Shown here: piece by piece, positions 27,001 to 35,620 of the stretch | How the letters are laid out: every line of letters begins with the position of its first letter | How positions within the stretch are numbered: position 1 is the stretch's first letter | Assembly (NCBI RefSeq): GCF_040802235.1 | Contig: NC_133159.1 | Coordinates: 75,070,501 to 75,134,500, forward strand | Length of the DNA stretch: 64,000 bases | Origin: Manis javanica | Lineage: Eukaryota > Chordata > Mammalia > Pholidota > Manidae | Direction of reading: 5' to 3' | The notes under the pieces: generated by a model | Told to the model about the DNA's origin: nothing | Databases searched by the model: none | Seen by the model: only the letters and a program-made list of their open reading frames with translations | Translations under genes and position numbers: made by a program

Positions 27001-27617
27001 GTGACAAGTAAATTTTATGTTATGGATACTTTACAACTATAAAAAAAAGTAACTAATACAGACTTAAACATTCTTTTTTAATCTTAAAGATCTGGGGAAA
27101 TTTGCTTTTAGTACATGAACACTTTGGTCTTATACATTAAATGTCTTATAGCTTATTATGTACATTAATATTTTTATTACTGCTGTAGTCTTTCTGAGAA
27201 AGGAACAGTTTATGCTTTTGAAAGGGGAAACTAAGGCAAAGTGGGAATAGATATGAGCTGACTCCTTCAGATCACAGTGAAGATTAATAAGAGCAGAACT
27301 ATGGGTTGAAGGTTAGCTTTCAGGATTCCTCCCCATCCCTAACTTTCTCTCCATCCGCCACCATACTCAGTGCTGGCAGTCTGGGTGCACACAGGGAACT
27401 CGGCAGAGCTTTGCTGGTGCCACTCACCCGTTCTCTTCCCAGCCAGCTTGTTCATCAGGTAGGATTTGCCTGTGCGGTACAGGCCCACAATAGCCACCAC
27501 CACCACCGGCTGGGTAATGGCAGACAGGATCTTCAGAGCTTCCTGATTAGCCACCAGCTGCCCTTTAATGTTCTCAATGAGGCACAGGGGGGCTGGCATG
27601 TGGCTCTCAGAGGCCAT
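17587..27617 (-). CDS. GBP1: Interferon-inducible guanylate-binding protein, GBP1-like (10 coding exons)
   Basis: Joining minus-strand exons 27617-27428, 25632-25505, 24640-24531, 24254-24058, 23477-23235, 21094-20814, 20211-19999, 19284-19182, 18987-18794 and 17703-17587 gives 1,776 nt: 591 residues plus TAA, no internal stop, every junction GT/AG and in phase. Human GBP1 is 592. GTPase domain 1-~308: P-loop GLYRTGKS 45-52 with Arg48, Thr75, DTEG 97-100, TLRD 179-182. A helical middle domain and C-terminal effector domain (~480-591) follow. Ends KPRRM-CLLS: polybasic patch plus CaaX box with C588; the final Ser predicts farnesylation. GBP1 hydrolyses GTP to GDP and GMP, self-assembles and coats pathogens and vacuoles. 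GBP1 is favoured over GBP2 by CFxFDRP-type and [13 protein letters not shown] segments. The loop before EDSADF is two residues shorter than in human GBP1. Confidence 0.95.
18046..18091. repeat. (CA)n microsatellite in GBP intron 10
   Basis: An uninterrupted AC/CA dinucleotide run of about 45 bases, in the last intron of the GBP gene. Likely length-polymorphic. Confidence 0.97.
18794..18987 (-). CDS. GBP1: GBP exon 10: long helix of the effector domain
   Basis: 194 bp. Acceptor CTGACAG|TGGAAC; donor CTTCAG|GTATTT. Codes [15 protein letters not shown] through RTLALKLQ, a charged continuous helix (alpha-12) that folds back on the GTPase domain in GBP1. Confidence 0.95.
19182..19284 (-). CDS. 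GBP1: GBP exon 9
   Basis: 103 bp; too short for an ORF scan. Acceptor GTCCTAAG|GCTGAA; donor TTGAAG|GTGAGG. Codes [18 protein letters not shown] to EKEKEIE plus the first base of Val489. Confidence 0.93.
19999..20211 (-). CDS. GBP1: GBP exon 8: middle helical domain
   Basis: 213 bp, 71 whole codons. Acceptor ATTACAG|AACCAG; donor ATACAG|GTGACC. Codes [37 protein letters not shown] and PRKGIQ. Confidence 0.95.
20814..21094 (-). CDS. GBP1: GBP exon 7: start of the helical domain
   Basis: 281 bp. Acceptor TTTCTAG|GTCTAGAG; donor TTAGCG|GTAATT. Codes [16 protein letters not shown] through [11 protein letters not shown], covering the linker and first helices of the middle domain. [17 protein letters not shown] and [10 protein letters not shown] blocks match GBP1 and GBP2. 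Confidence 0.95.
21505..21536. mobile_element. Ancient DNA-transposon fragment, left part
   Basis: Contains GTTGTCCAAGAGAAATTTC, resembling the widespread mammalian 'ctgtccaatagaaat' element. Its apparent continuation lies at 22,866-22,990, beyond the LTR blocks. Family name not assigned. Confidence 0.4.
21537..22445 (+). mobile_element. LTR-like block (ERV class I type) in GBP intron 6
   Basis: Begins TGTTAGGCAGG and ends near CCCCAACA, the TG...CA ends expected of a retroviral LTR. It has an AATAAA signal at about 22,347 followed by a CT-rich R/U5-like stretch including CTTTCAATTCTTTC. No retroviral coding sequence is present. Boundaries and class are inferred. Confidence 0.5.
22463..22873 (+). 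mobile_element. Second LTR-like block with TATA box and poly(A) signal
   Basis: Begins TGTGATGCCC and ends CCATTGGCA. TATATAAAG is at about 22,571 and AATAAAG at about 22,762. That spacing (promoter, about 190 bp R region, poly(A) signal) is typical of a solo LTR. The 411-bp length suits an ERVL-like element. No coding remnants and no clear target-site duplication. Confidence 0.5.
22866..22990. mobile_element. Ancient DNA-transposon fragment, right part
   Basis: The phrases 'tggtagccactagctgctgaa' (approximate) and 'ttgaaatatggctatgtg' match the second half of the 'tgtccaatagaaat' family named above. The LTR blocks appear to have split a single older element. Confidence 0.4.
23235..23477 (-). 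CDS. GBP1: GBP exon 6
   Basis: 243 bp. Acceptor CCTCCAG|GTACC; donor CCTC|GTGAGT. Codes [20 protein letters not shown] onward through [10 protein letters not shown]. This segment carries the guanine-cap side of the GTPase domain and the GBP1-diagnostic CFIFDRP and [11 protein letters not shown] blocks. Confidence 0.95.
23522..23722 (+). mobile_element. MER5A-like hAT DNA transposon in GBP intron 5
   Basis: Starts tttctataaagggcc, continues with the 'gctttgcaagccaggtggtctct' type core (diverged) and ends 'agtttgccaacccttggac'. These are the hallmarks of non-autonomous MER5A elements. Old and diverged. Confidence 0.75.
24058..24254 (-). CDS. GBP1: GBP exon 5: TLRD guanine-specificity motif
   Basis: 197 bp. 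Acceptor GCTCAG|CTATGTG; donor CAAG|GTAAAG. Codes His143 to the first base of Gly209. TLRD (179-182), the GBP substitute for the NKxD guanine-recognition motif, is present within [16 protein letters not shown]. Confidence 0.95.
24531..24640 (-). CDS. GBP1: GBP exon 4
   Basis: 110 bp. Acceptor TTTCCAG|GGTGAC; donor CTGCA|GTATCC. Codes [16 protein letters not shown] onward to the first two bases of His143. The short minus-strand frame continues past the donor into intron and ends there. Confidence 0.95.
25005..25190 (-). repeat. MIR SINE in GBP intron 3
   Basis: Reverse-complement MIR core: the blocks equivalent to 'cacattaaatattc', 'actatgaggcaaat' and 'gaaagctgacatgaaaagaggtcaa' run in MIR order. 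Diverged, as expected for an ancient SINE. Confidence 0.65.
25505..25632 (-). CDS. GBP1: GBP exon 3: switch regions
   Basis: 128 bp. Acceptor CTTGCAG|GCTTC at 25632; donor GAGAAG|GTGAGG after 25505. Codes Gly64 to Lys106, including the [11 protein letters not shown] segment (Thr75, magnesium and switch I role in the family) and LLDTEGLGD (Asp97, switch II). Confidence 0.96.
25950..27060 (+). mobile_element. Ancient L1 3' fragment in GBP intron 2
   Basis: Sense-strand (opposite to the gene) diverged L1: 'aaactcttagaaaaaaacagg', the 'agttggacttcatcaaaatt' block, 'aaatggccaataaacacatg', and a 3' end running into an A-rich tail near 27,050. The minus-strand frames here are antisense shadows. Confidence 0.8.
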
Positions 27618-27636
27618 GCTGAGGGTGTTTTCTTGT
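27428..27636 (-). CDS. GBP1: GBP exon 2: start codon and P-loop
   Basis: Acceptor TTTGCAG|ACAAG at 27636; ATG at 27617-27615; donor ACGG|GTGAGT after 27428. Codes residues 1-63 plus the first base of Gly64. Holds the P-loop GLYRTGKS at 45-52. The start is the only ATG in frame ahead of the conserved CLIEN and KILSAITQP segments, and it matches the MASE start of GBP1. Confidence 0.95.
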
Positions 27637-29483
27637 CTGCAAAGGAAGAGATGACCTGAGTTAGAATTTTCAGCCTATGTCAATCGAGAACTTCCACCTG
27701 GTTATTTTATATTCAGAAGGCAGTCATAAAATTCCCGAACATGGCCAAAAGTTTTGTGTCAACAGTGAGATAGACGAAGGGGAGATCTGTATAATTTTGG
27801 GAAGTTAGTAATGCAGAAGTATTGTCAAAGCAGTCCATTGAAAGAAATATTGGTATGACGGTGCCTTATCAACCCCCAGCCACTCTCATGAACAAAATCT
27901 TTCATTTGATTTGCCATAGAAAATTTTCCTTTTGGGTTCCCATTAAAAAATTTACACTAGACATTCAATGGAAAACAGAACAGGATTTAGAGAGATTTAT
28001 TTTACATCCTGGCTAGTAAGAGATTCAAGATTACTTAATTAATTCATTGATTCTTATTATGATTAAAGACTTTAATGAATAAATGTTTCATCATCTGATG
28101 TATGCCCTTTGGGCAATTTCCAGAGATTTAAATTGTGGGTTTTATTTCACTAGTTACACTTATTTGACTGGAATGAGGTTCCACAGAACTCTTCATACTG
28201 CCATTCTGGAAGTTGAACCAATATAACTTACTTTTGAAAATTTAATAAAAATACCAAAGACTATTACCATATGAAACACATGGCTGGGGACCCTTCTGTA
28301 GTTTTGGTATAAGCTTGTGTTAGCTTATACCTCACAATAAACTGGCCTCCAGCTAAGTGTTGGGACAACTGCAGGTATTACATGTTGCTAAAAATCATGT
28401 TTGTGTACATATGTGTGTGTAAGGGAACCAAAGACTATGACTTAAGGGTTAAAAGATCAGGAAGCAGATTGGGAGAGCCAGGGAGGTAGTTGCTTGAAGA
28501 AAATATCTGTATTTCAAGCCGTACCCTTCTAAGTTTTCTGTTTTTGTTTTCCATTTGGTAGAGTAGAAGAAAAAGTAGGAAGAGGAGGGGGAATAGTTGG
28601 GGGAGAGGAATGGAGAGAGCGGGGGAGCAGGCACTGAAAAGCAGAGAGAGCAAGCTCTCAGACAAGTAGCTGGTGAATGAAGCTGGTGCCAAGCCAAGGA
28701 ATTCAGAGGCGTTTACAGAAGGCAAGATTAAGACTGCTTACCCAAGAGAGGTCAGGCTAAACAAAGATATCCTTGGTGAGACACCGCAGTAGATTCTATA
28801 GGAGGAAGATTTTTAGTATAGTAGCAGAACCAGTTTCTACTTGGTGGTAAGGAGTGAATTGGCATTAAGAAATTGGATCCAGTGAGCTTGGACTATTTTA
28901 AAAGGAAGAAATCCACTTTGAAACAAAGTCCAAATGTGTGATTTTTCAAAAGTATGGGGTTTCTCATGAATCTTCATGTTTTACTCTGGGTGTCAGTTTT
29001 TTTCTTTCTTTGTCTTTAAAAATGTCCGGTAGCTGCATCTCACTTACTATTCTTTCCTTCTCATGAAAATAATGTATCTGTAGCCCTTTCCCTTTCTTAG
29101 CTGAAGTTGGGTCAGTATTAAGCAAGTTCCGTCAAGACAATGGTAATTTGTGTCCCGAGTCAATGCCGATAATGTCAGCAAAAAGAGGAACAATTTGAAT
29201 ACATTCCAAACTCTTCGCTGAGCCCTGTGGTGCCTAACTCCCTGCAAGCACAGTGGGGCCCCTTAGGGATGGGCTGCCGCCTGATAATGGCAGGATTTCC
29301 TCTAGCCTCCTGTCCCACATCAAGCTCCCCTGCAGCTTGGCTTGGGGCTAGTCATTTTTTAGAAAACTAACGGATATTTTAAACCCCTTCCCACCCTGCC
29401 CACCATTATCATGGGCACCATTTCCCAGAAGAGATCTCCTCTATAACTGGCAAAAAAGCTGTTTGAGTGAGAAAGATTCTTAC
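27637..29483 (-). other. GBP1: GBP intron 1
   Basis: 1.85-kb intron between the 5' UTR exon and the first coding exon, flanked by GTAAGA and TTTGCAG. Contains a purine-rich stretch (about 28,560-28,630). No recognised repeat or RNA gene. The overlapping minus frames at 28,435-28,725 are low-complexity. Confidence 0.7.
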
Positions 29484-29525
29484 CTCTTTTACGTCTTCAG
29501 TTAGGTGGAGTGTCTCTGTGACTTC
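29484..29525 (-). other. GBP1: GBP exon 1 (5' UTR)
   Basis: Non-coding first exon. The donor GAG|GTAAGA is at 29484/29483. The sequence CCAGTGAGAGA upstream of it matches the 5' leader region I recall for human GBP1. The transcription start is inferred at about 29,520, some 25-30 bp past the AAATAAAAG box; it is not seen directly. Intron 1 runs 29,483-27,637. Confidence 0.65.
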
Positions 29526-29545
29526 TCTCTCACTGGACCATTGGA

Positions 29546-29554
29546 CTTTTATTT
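29546..29554 (-). promoter_or_regulatory. TATA-like box of the GBP promoter
   Basis: AAATAAAAG on the minus strand, about 89 bp downstream of the ISRE and 62-70 bp before the exon 1 donor. Placement suggests it positions transcription start near 29,520. Confidence 0.45.
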
Positions 29555-29630
29555 CCCCCCTCCAATGTCATGGGGCTTTCCAGAGATCCTTTAGATACCA
29601 AGTCATCAGAGGTAAAGCAATCTAACAGAT

Positions 29631-29639
29631 TTCTAGTAA
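29631..29639 (-). promoter_or_regulatory. GAS-like (STAT1) element
   Basis: TTACTAGAA on the minus strand, three bases from the ISRE. It sits in the same position as the gamma-activated site of the human GBP1 promoter, which reads TTACTCTAA as I recall. Here the right half is closer to the TTCNNNGAA consensus. Expected to bind STAT1 homodimers on interferon-gamma signalling. Confidence 0.75.
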
Positions 29640-29642
29640 TGT

Positions 29643-29652
29643 GAAACTGAAA
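29643..29652 (-). promoter_or_regulatory. ISRE (interferon-stimulated response element)
   Basis: TTTCAGTTTC on the minus strand (GAAACTGAAA on plus), an exact GAAANNGAAA core. It lies about 115-120 bp upstream of the inferred transcription start. With the adjacent GAS it reproduces the layout of known interferon-responsive GBP1 promoters (IRF1 and ISGF3 binding). Confidence 0.85.
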
Positions 29653-29670
29653 GCACTGAGTACAAAGCAA

Positions 29671-29677
29671 TGACTCA
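29671..29677 (-). promoter_or_regulatory. AP-1 type site
   Basis: TGAGTCA, the consensus AP-1 heptamer, 19 bp upstream of the ISRE. Could add cytokine responsiveness, but a single heptamer may be chance. Confidence 0.4.
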
Positions 29678-30689
29678 ATAGACAAAAAAGGAATTTCTGG
29701 AAGCTGTACTAGTAGGAGGGTCCATGGGTTTGACACAATCCTAACTGAAAACCTCATGCTCTTTTTAGAAAGAGATCTTGGAAACGATGTGCTGTTTAAA
29801 AATTGTCTGTTGGATATTTAAATACAATGAAACGGATCTCAGGAGGGGGTGTCAGGTTCAGAGACCTAGAAGGAGGAAGCATTCTTGTTTAGGCGTAATT
29901 TCCTTAAGATATACACACACTCACAGTGGGCCTGGCTCCTCATTTACACACGTAGTGAGTGAGGAAAAGGACATGTCTTACATTCTCCCAAACACCCAAC
30001 ACCTAACCCAGCACCTGGCACAGGTGCACAGGCAGGAAGGGGCTCTGTGTAGTATAGGTGATCCCCCGAAACCTGACTAAAGTAAAGCCAGTTTCTTTTA
30101 AGTAGCCATTTTAAAGGGTAATGTGCTGGGCTGGATTCCGAGGGAAGGGGAGACGGCCTGCTTCCTGGCCTCAGCCTGCAGGCTAGAGACCCAAGCACTG
30201 CAAGGATGTTTACCTAGTCTCTTGAAACTCAAGGAGAAGCTGCAGCACTGAGCTCACATGCTCACCTGCACGTAGTCCCTTCCCTGTTCCCTGGTAAAGG
30301 CTAGGCCACCTTCGGCAGAGCAACTGCCCCAGTGTCGTCCAGTGCTCTGTAAATAACCCTTAATAAAACTCATTTGGTTACCATTGGGGAGGATTTGGGG
30401 TCTGGGGGTGAAATAGGGGAAGGGGACAAAGAGGCACAAAATCTCAATCATAAATTTGTCATTCAGGATGGTAGTACAACGTAGAGAATATAGCCATTGA
30501 TTCTGTAACATCTTCCTATGTTGAGGATTTAATAATATCTATAAAAAAATAGTGAAAAAAATCTCATTTATTTGCCAAGCTGGGTCTGTCTGCATCACCT
30601 TTTGGCCTGTGGATCCCTCAGAACTTGGGGAAGGAGCTACTTTTACTTCCTCCTGGGAAATTGACGTTAGCAGGCCCCATGTATAGCAC

Positions 30690-30860
30690 ACGTGTTCCAG
30701 GCTCAGTGCTGACTGGTTTACATGGGTTTACATAACTTACAACTCAGAGAGACAAATATTTCTCCCTGGTCTTATACAAACTGAGGCATACAAAGACGTA
30801 ATGTCTTGTTCCAGATCATAGCACTATAAATAATCTGAATGGAATTATTTTTGATCCCAA
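30690..30860 (-). repeat. MIR-like SINE remnant
   Basis: Reverse-complement MIR blocks: 'ccaggctcagtgctgac', 'cataacttacaactcagag', 'aaactgaggcatacaaagac'. Highly diverged. Confidence 0.5.
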
Positions 30861-30944
30861 ACCTTCCTGTTAAGTGCTTTCACTGTATTGCCTTTCTATG
30901 TTTTCTGAGTGACCAGCAGTAGAAGTAATAAATATTTCTTGATT

Positions 30945-31092
30945 GTTTTCTAAGAGCTCTATCTGATACATGTCTAATTCAATCCTGATTACAATCATGC
31001 AAAACAATGCCACTGTCTCCGTCTGACAGCGAAACGGGAGGCTTGAGTGAGGGTAAGTTACATGCCCGTCCAAGTTCACCAAGTCAGTGATC
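30945..31092 (-). repeat. MIR-like SINE remnant
   Basis: Blocks 'ttcaatcctgattacaatc', 'gcgaaacgggaggcttgag' and 'gtaagttacatgcccgtcc' run in reverse-complement MIR order. Diverged. Confidence 0.5.
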
Positions 31093-31141
31093 ATTCTCTC
31101 TCTGGCTCACTTGTACGGTGGGTTCCACACTGAGAATCTAA

Positions 31142-31171
31142 TTTTTAAACTAATTTAAATTAGTTTAAAAA
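31142..31171. repeat. Perfect 30-bp palindrome
   Basis: 15-bp arms with no spacer, centred at 31156/31157 on AATTTAAATT. Sequence is all A/T except for the C/G of the AAACTA/TAGTTT pair. Each half is the exact reverse complement of the other. Confidence 0.95.
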
Positions 31172-31334
31172 ATGGACAAGTGAAGACCAGAGGCTACCAC
31201 TCCCGGCCAGTAGGAGGAGCAGTGTCTCAGAGATTTTTGTCCAGGGAGAGGCAGTCCATAAGCACAGTGCGCTCTGAAGCTCTTCCCAAAGGAACTGACT
31301 TTATTCGAAAAACAGTGTAGGGGAAGTTCAAGCC

Positions 31335-32490
31335 TAAGAAGTTGAAGGAAATTTATTGCTAGCAGACTGATGTTACAAGGAATACTAAAGGAGATTTTCA
31401 GTTAGGAAGCAAGTCACCCCAGGTGGTAATACAAATCCACATGAAAAAACAGAGTGCCAGTAAAGGAATTATGTATTTATATAAGACAGCATAAATGCAT
31501 ATTTCTTCTCTTAATTTATTTAAAAAGCAATTGTGTAAAAATGATACGTATATAATTGCACTGTAAGACCTATAACATATAAATGTAGTACAATTAATAA
31601 TAACAGCACAAAAGAGGGGGATGGGTGCAAAGATTATTTAAATAAAGATATGACACCAGATGTTAATTTGAACCCATAGGAATGAAGGGAACTAGAAATT
31701 GTAAGTAAGGAAATTAATATAATAAGCTTTATAAATTTAATATTTCTCCTTCAGCTTCTTTAAAAGACAAAAAATTATATAAATTAAAATTACAGCATGT
31801 ATTGTTGGGGTTGTAACAAATAAAATGAATTAAAATTACAGCATGTATTATTGGGATTGTAACAAATAAAATGGAGTATGTAACATATATATAAGAATAA
31901 TAGCACAAAAAGGGGGAAGAACAAGTAGAGTTATAGCATTATGGCAGTAACAATTCTGTATGTCACTGGAATTAATTTAGCATAAATTTGAGGAATAGTC
32001 CGAGAAGTTACATATATACATGTATGTGTGTATGGTTAGCCCTGGAGCAACCACCAAGAAAATAATAGATCTCAAATCAACATCCTTTCACCTTAAGACA
32101 CTGGTAAAAGAAGAGCAAACTAAATCCAAAGGAAGCAGAAAGAATAAAATAATAAAGATTTTTGTAAATGAATGTAGTAAAATTAATGAAAAGAGAAAAT
32201 CAATGAAACCAATACTGGTCCTTTGAAGAGATCAGCAAAACTGACAAACTTTAAGCCAAATTAGTCAAGAATAAAGAAAAATGAAATTACTAAAATCAGG
32301 AATGAAATAGGGTACATAACTACTGAGTTTACAGAAATTAAAAATGACTGTAAGGCAATCTTAGGAATAATTATACACCAACAAATTAACTTAAAAAATG
32401 GACAAATTCTTAGGAAGACCCAAACTACCAAAACTGTCGCAGGAAGGAATAGCTCATCTGAACAGACTAACAATAAAAGAGTGAATTCTT
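31335..32490 (+). mobile_element. Ancient L1 fragment, left part
   Basis: Sense-strand diverged L1 covering the end of ORF1, spacer and ORF2 pieces. It is interrupted at 32490 by an antisense L1 and resumes at 33056 ('aatcaaaaactcccaaca'). Confidence 0.7.
31782..31873. repeat. Tandem duplication, 2 x 46 bp
   Basis: Units 31782-31827 and 31828-31873 differ at only 2 of 46 positions. Both begin AATTAAAATTACAGCATG and end ACAAATAAAATG. They lie inside the older L1, so the duplication is much younger than the element. Confidence 0.93.
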
Positions 32491-33037
32491 TTTTTAAAAA
32501 GTTTTTTATTAAGGTATGATTGATATACACTCTTATGAAGGTTTCACATGAAAAAACAATGTGGTTACTACATTTACCCATATTGTCAAGTCCCCACCCA
32601 TACCCCAATGCAGTCAGTCACTGTCTATCTGTGCAGAAAGATGCCACAGATCCAAGATGTGCTTTCTCTGTGCTACACTGTTCTCCCGGTAATCCCCCAC
32701 ACCATGTGTACTAAACATAATACCCCTCAATCCCCTTCTCCCTCCCTCCCCACCCACCCTCTCACACCCCTCCCCTTTGGTAACCACTAGTTCATTCTTG
32801 GAGTCTCTGAGTCTGCTGCCATTTTGTTCCTTCAGTTTTGCTTCATTGTTATACTTCACAAATGAGGAAAATCATTTGGCATTTGTCTTTCTCCACCTGG
32901 CTTATTTCACTGAGCATAATGTCCTCCAGCTCCATCCATGTTGTTGCAAATGGTAGGATTTATTTCTTTCTTATGGCTGAATAGTATTCCATTGTGTATA
33001 TGTACCACATCTTCTTTATCCGTTCATCTACTGATGG
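32491..33037 (-). mobile_element. 5'-truncated L1 inserted into an older L1
   Basis: Antisense 3' UTR and ORF2 end of the same 3' UTR subfamily as 8,345-8,700, starting with a T-rich tail complement. An 18-bp direct repeat (32473-32490 and 33038-33055; 16 of 18 match) flanks it, a target-site duplication. Confidence 0.88.
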
Positions 33038-33055
33038 ATAAAATATTGAATTCTT

Positions 33056-33175
33056 AATCAAAAACTCCCAACAAAGAAAATCCCAGACAAGGTGGTTACA
33101 TTGGTGAAGTCTACTAAACATTTGAAGAATAATCAATACCAATTTCTCACAAACTTGGCAAAAAATATTAGATTT
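33056..33175 (+). mobile_element. Ancient L1 fragment, right part
   Basis: Continues the older ORF2 sequence interrupted at 32490: 'aatcaaaaactcccaacaaa' then the 'accaatttctcacaaact' block. Confidence 0.65.
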
Positions 33176-33968
33176 TCCCCAAACATTAGATTAACTCCCC
33201 CAAATTATTTTACCACATTTACCTTCTTTCTCTGTCTGAACTATTTGAGAGTTAGTTACAGACATAATGCTTCTTTGAGTAACTAAATAATCCAGGGTGT
33301 ATTTCTTAAAAAAACTATCTTATAGAACCACAATATATTTACGTAAAGTTTTTCTTAACTCATACACCTTCTTTTGAAGTTGCTTTTGTAAAAAGCTGGA
33401 ATTCTGCCCCTCCTTCTTGGGAGGGAATATCAGATGTCTGAACAGAAATTTTATATCTGTTGTAAAATGGACATGTAGCTTTAAGAAGTTGGTAGGTAGT
33501 ATCTTTGATCTACAGGCCTATGTATTTTACTGTGAAATAATAGGAGTTTGAATCAGGACTGTGGCATCCTTTGGTGACATTCTTCAAGCTTTTAAGGTGA
33601 GAGATTGGAGCCATTCTGTTGGGATACTTATGCTGCATTTGTCCCTAAGCTAGTAAACAATATTCAGATTTTAAAAACTGTTCAAATTATTATGACATCC
33701 TTGCTAGTCTATTCCAGAACTAAAAGTGTACATATGCTGTTCAATAAGTAAACTGATTTTACCAGGATAGCCATTACTGATGACATAGGTTTCAAACTGG
33801 GTGAATATATCAGGAACCCTCATGATATGTTGAAGACTGCACTGAGCATAAAAAGGTTTGAGTTCACTTGCTCCAAGTAAATAATAAAAGCATTTACCAA
33901 TGTCTGGGAGAAAATTCAAAGAGTTGTTGCAATTATTACTTTTTAAAATAATTAAAATAAGGTTTGCT
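33176..33968. other. Unclassified intergenic sequence
   Basis: No gene or repeat recognised. The right end (33953-33968) is the left target-site copy of the next L1 insertion. Confidence 0.4.
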
Positions 33969-34143
33969 CGTATAGCATGGGGATGACAACTCTGCGGCAT
34001 CTTACTGCACTGATGGACAGTGACTGCAATGGGGTGTAGGGAGGGGCTCTGTAATATGGTGCATGTTGTAACCACAATGTTGCTCATGTGAAACCCTCAT
34101 AAAATTGTACATCAGTGATACCTTAATAAAAAATAAAATAAAA
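33969..34143 (+). mobile_element. Short 5'-truncated L1 3' end
   Basis: About 175 bp of L1 3' UTR ending in an (AAAAT)n-type tail. A 16-bp perfect direct repeat flanks it (33953-33968 and 34144-34159, TAAAATAAGGTTTGCT), so this is a complete small retrotransposition event. Confidence 0.9.
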
Positions 34144-34159
34144 TAAAATAAGGTTTGCT

Positions 34160-35369
34160 TTACTGGAGGTCATGATGAAAATTGCCATTTTTTTAAATAA
34201 TGGAAATTTCTTGGGAATCATCAAGCTATTTGCTGAATTTGATCCATTTCTGCATGACTACTTGGAAAAGTCAAAATTAAAAAAAAAATCAAATGCATTT
34301 GTATCAAAAACTGATAAGGGTGACTTAGTCAAAATAAAAGGAGAACGTATAAAGTGAAGTGTTAAGTAGTGTCCAAATACTACTTCATATTGTAGAATTT
34401 TCCATGATTTTGATATATACTTATAAATTGGTGATTATTGTGTACTTAATATACTCAGAGAGCCCTGAAAAATCTGTTTTTTTTCCAACCGAAATAATTT
34501 ATCTGTGACTTTACTCCACAAAGTGAAACATATTCTGGTGATGACAACTTGCCAATGAACATTTGTGAGAATCAGTATGACTATGCAGCTATTATAGGTA
34601 AAGACAAAGGGCTGCATGCACTCTTTGTAAACATGAATAAGTAGAATATGTACCTGTTCACCAGAGGATAAACTGACCTTCTAGTACCTTAAGTAATTTT
34701 CCAGTTATGTTTTCTCTTTGGGTTAGACTTGTCTTGTAGAAGAAATGTTTTAAGAACACAGCTCAAGTTGCTGTTGTTTTTAATAGTTTATGTAGGATGC
34801 CTGCTTTTGGTATGACAAGGAAAATCTAGATGGGTGGTGGAGGAGGGAGAGGATGAACACCAGTTATGGCCTGTTGCAAGCAGCAGAAGCAAAGTCCATG
34901 GCATGCGCCACTAACTCATGTGTGTTATGTGCTTTATGAATAGCACCTCGTCACCAACTTGAAGATATGGTGATGGGTTGGCTTTAATGCAGGCACAGTG
35001 ATCAGATGTGCACAGAACAGCCCGATTTAGATGCATCTGGTGTACTGACTTGAATTCTCTCAGTCTCACCTCTCATTTTAGCTGTGGCAGTAGTGGACAA
35101 TTCAGAGAAGCCCTGAACTCATCTCAGACTGACAACATGTTTCTTTAGGATGTGTAAAACCCATGGCCTAACAAGAGGTTACAGGGTTTATGGGATGGGG
35201 GTTTCCTAACCTGTAACTTTCCTTTGCTGACCTTTCTCAAACACGCTGGGCATTTTTCCCTGGGGACTTTACACTGCAATCTGCTGTGTCGCCAGATACT
35301 CAAGTGATTTAAAGACCTATAGCTTTAAGTTTTTGCTGAAATATAATTTCATTGATGCTATTTCTGACC
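34160..35369. other. Unclassified intergenic sequence
   Basis: About 1.2 kb with no recognised gene, RNA or repeat. Open frames of about 60 residues show no domain. Confidence 0.4.
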
Positions 35370-35620
35370 CCCTATATAGAAATGGTATACACTAAATTCC
35401 AACACTTGCTCTCTCCTATCCTTGCTCCACCTTTCTTCATAGGAGTTGTCATCTGACTTCCTGTACATTTTACATTTTTGCTAAATGCCTGCTAGAATGT
35501 TACCTCCACCAAGGTGGGGATTTTTGTCTCTTTTGGACTTCTGAATCCCTATGACTTCAAAACAGTGCTGGGCACATAGTAGGTCTTCAGTTAGTATTTG
35601 TTGATTGAATGAATTAAAAT
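35370..35620 (+). repeat. L2 LINE 3' end
   Basis: Ends with the L2 signature 'gctgggcacatagtaggtc...tatttgttgattgaatgaa'; upstream 'ttacctccaccaaggtgggga' matches the L2 3' consensus order. Ancient and diverged. Confidence 0.7.

Noticed and set aside
27306..27659. 117-residue plus-strand frame
   Set aside because: Exact antisense of GBP exon 2, which is conserved on the minus strand.
28435..28725. Two overlapping minus-strand frames rich in Ser, Leu and Pro
   Set aside because: Low-complexity purine/pyrimidine stretch in GBP intron 1. The residue composition reflects base bias.
29689..29700. NF-kB-like GGAATTTCTG upstream of the GBP ISRE
   Set aside because: Misses the final CC of the consensus. 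Too weak to annotate without binding data.
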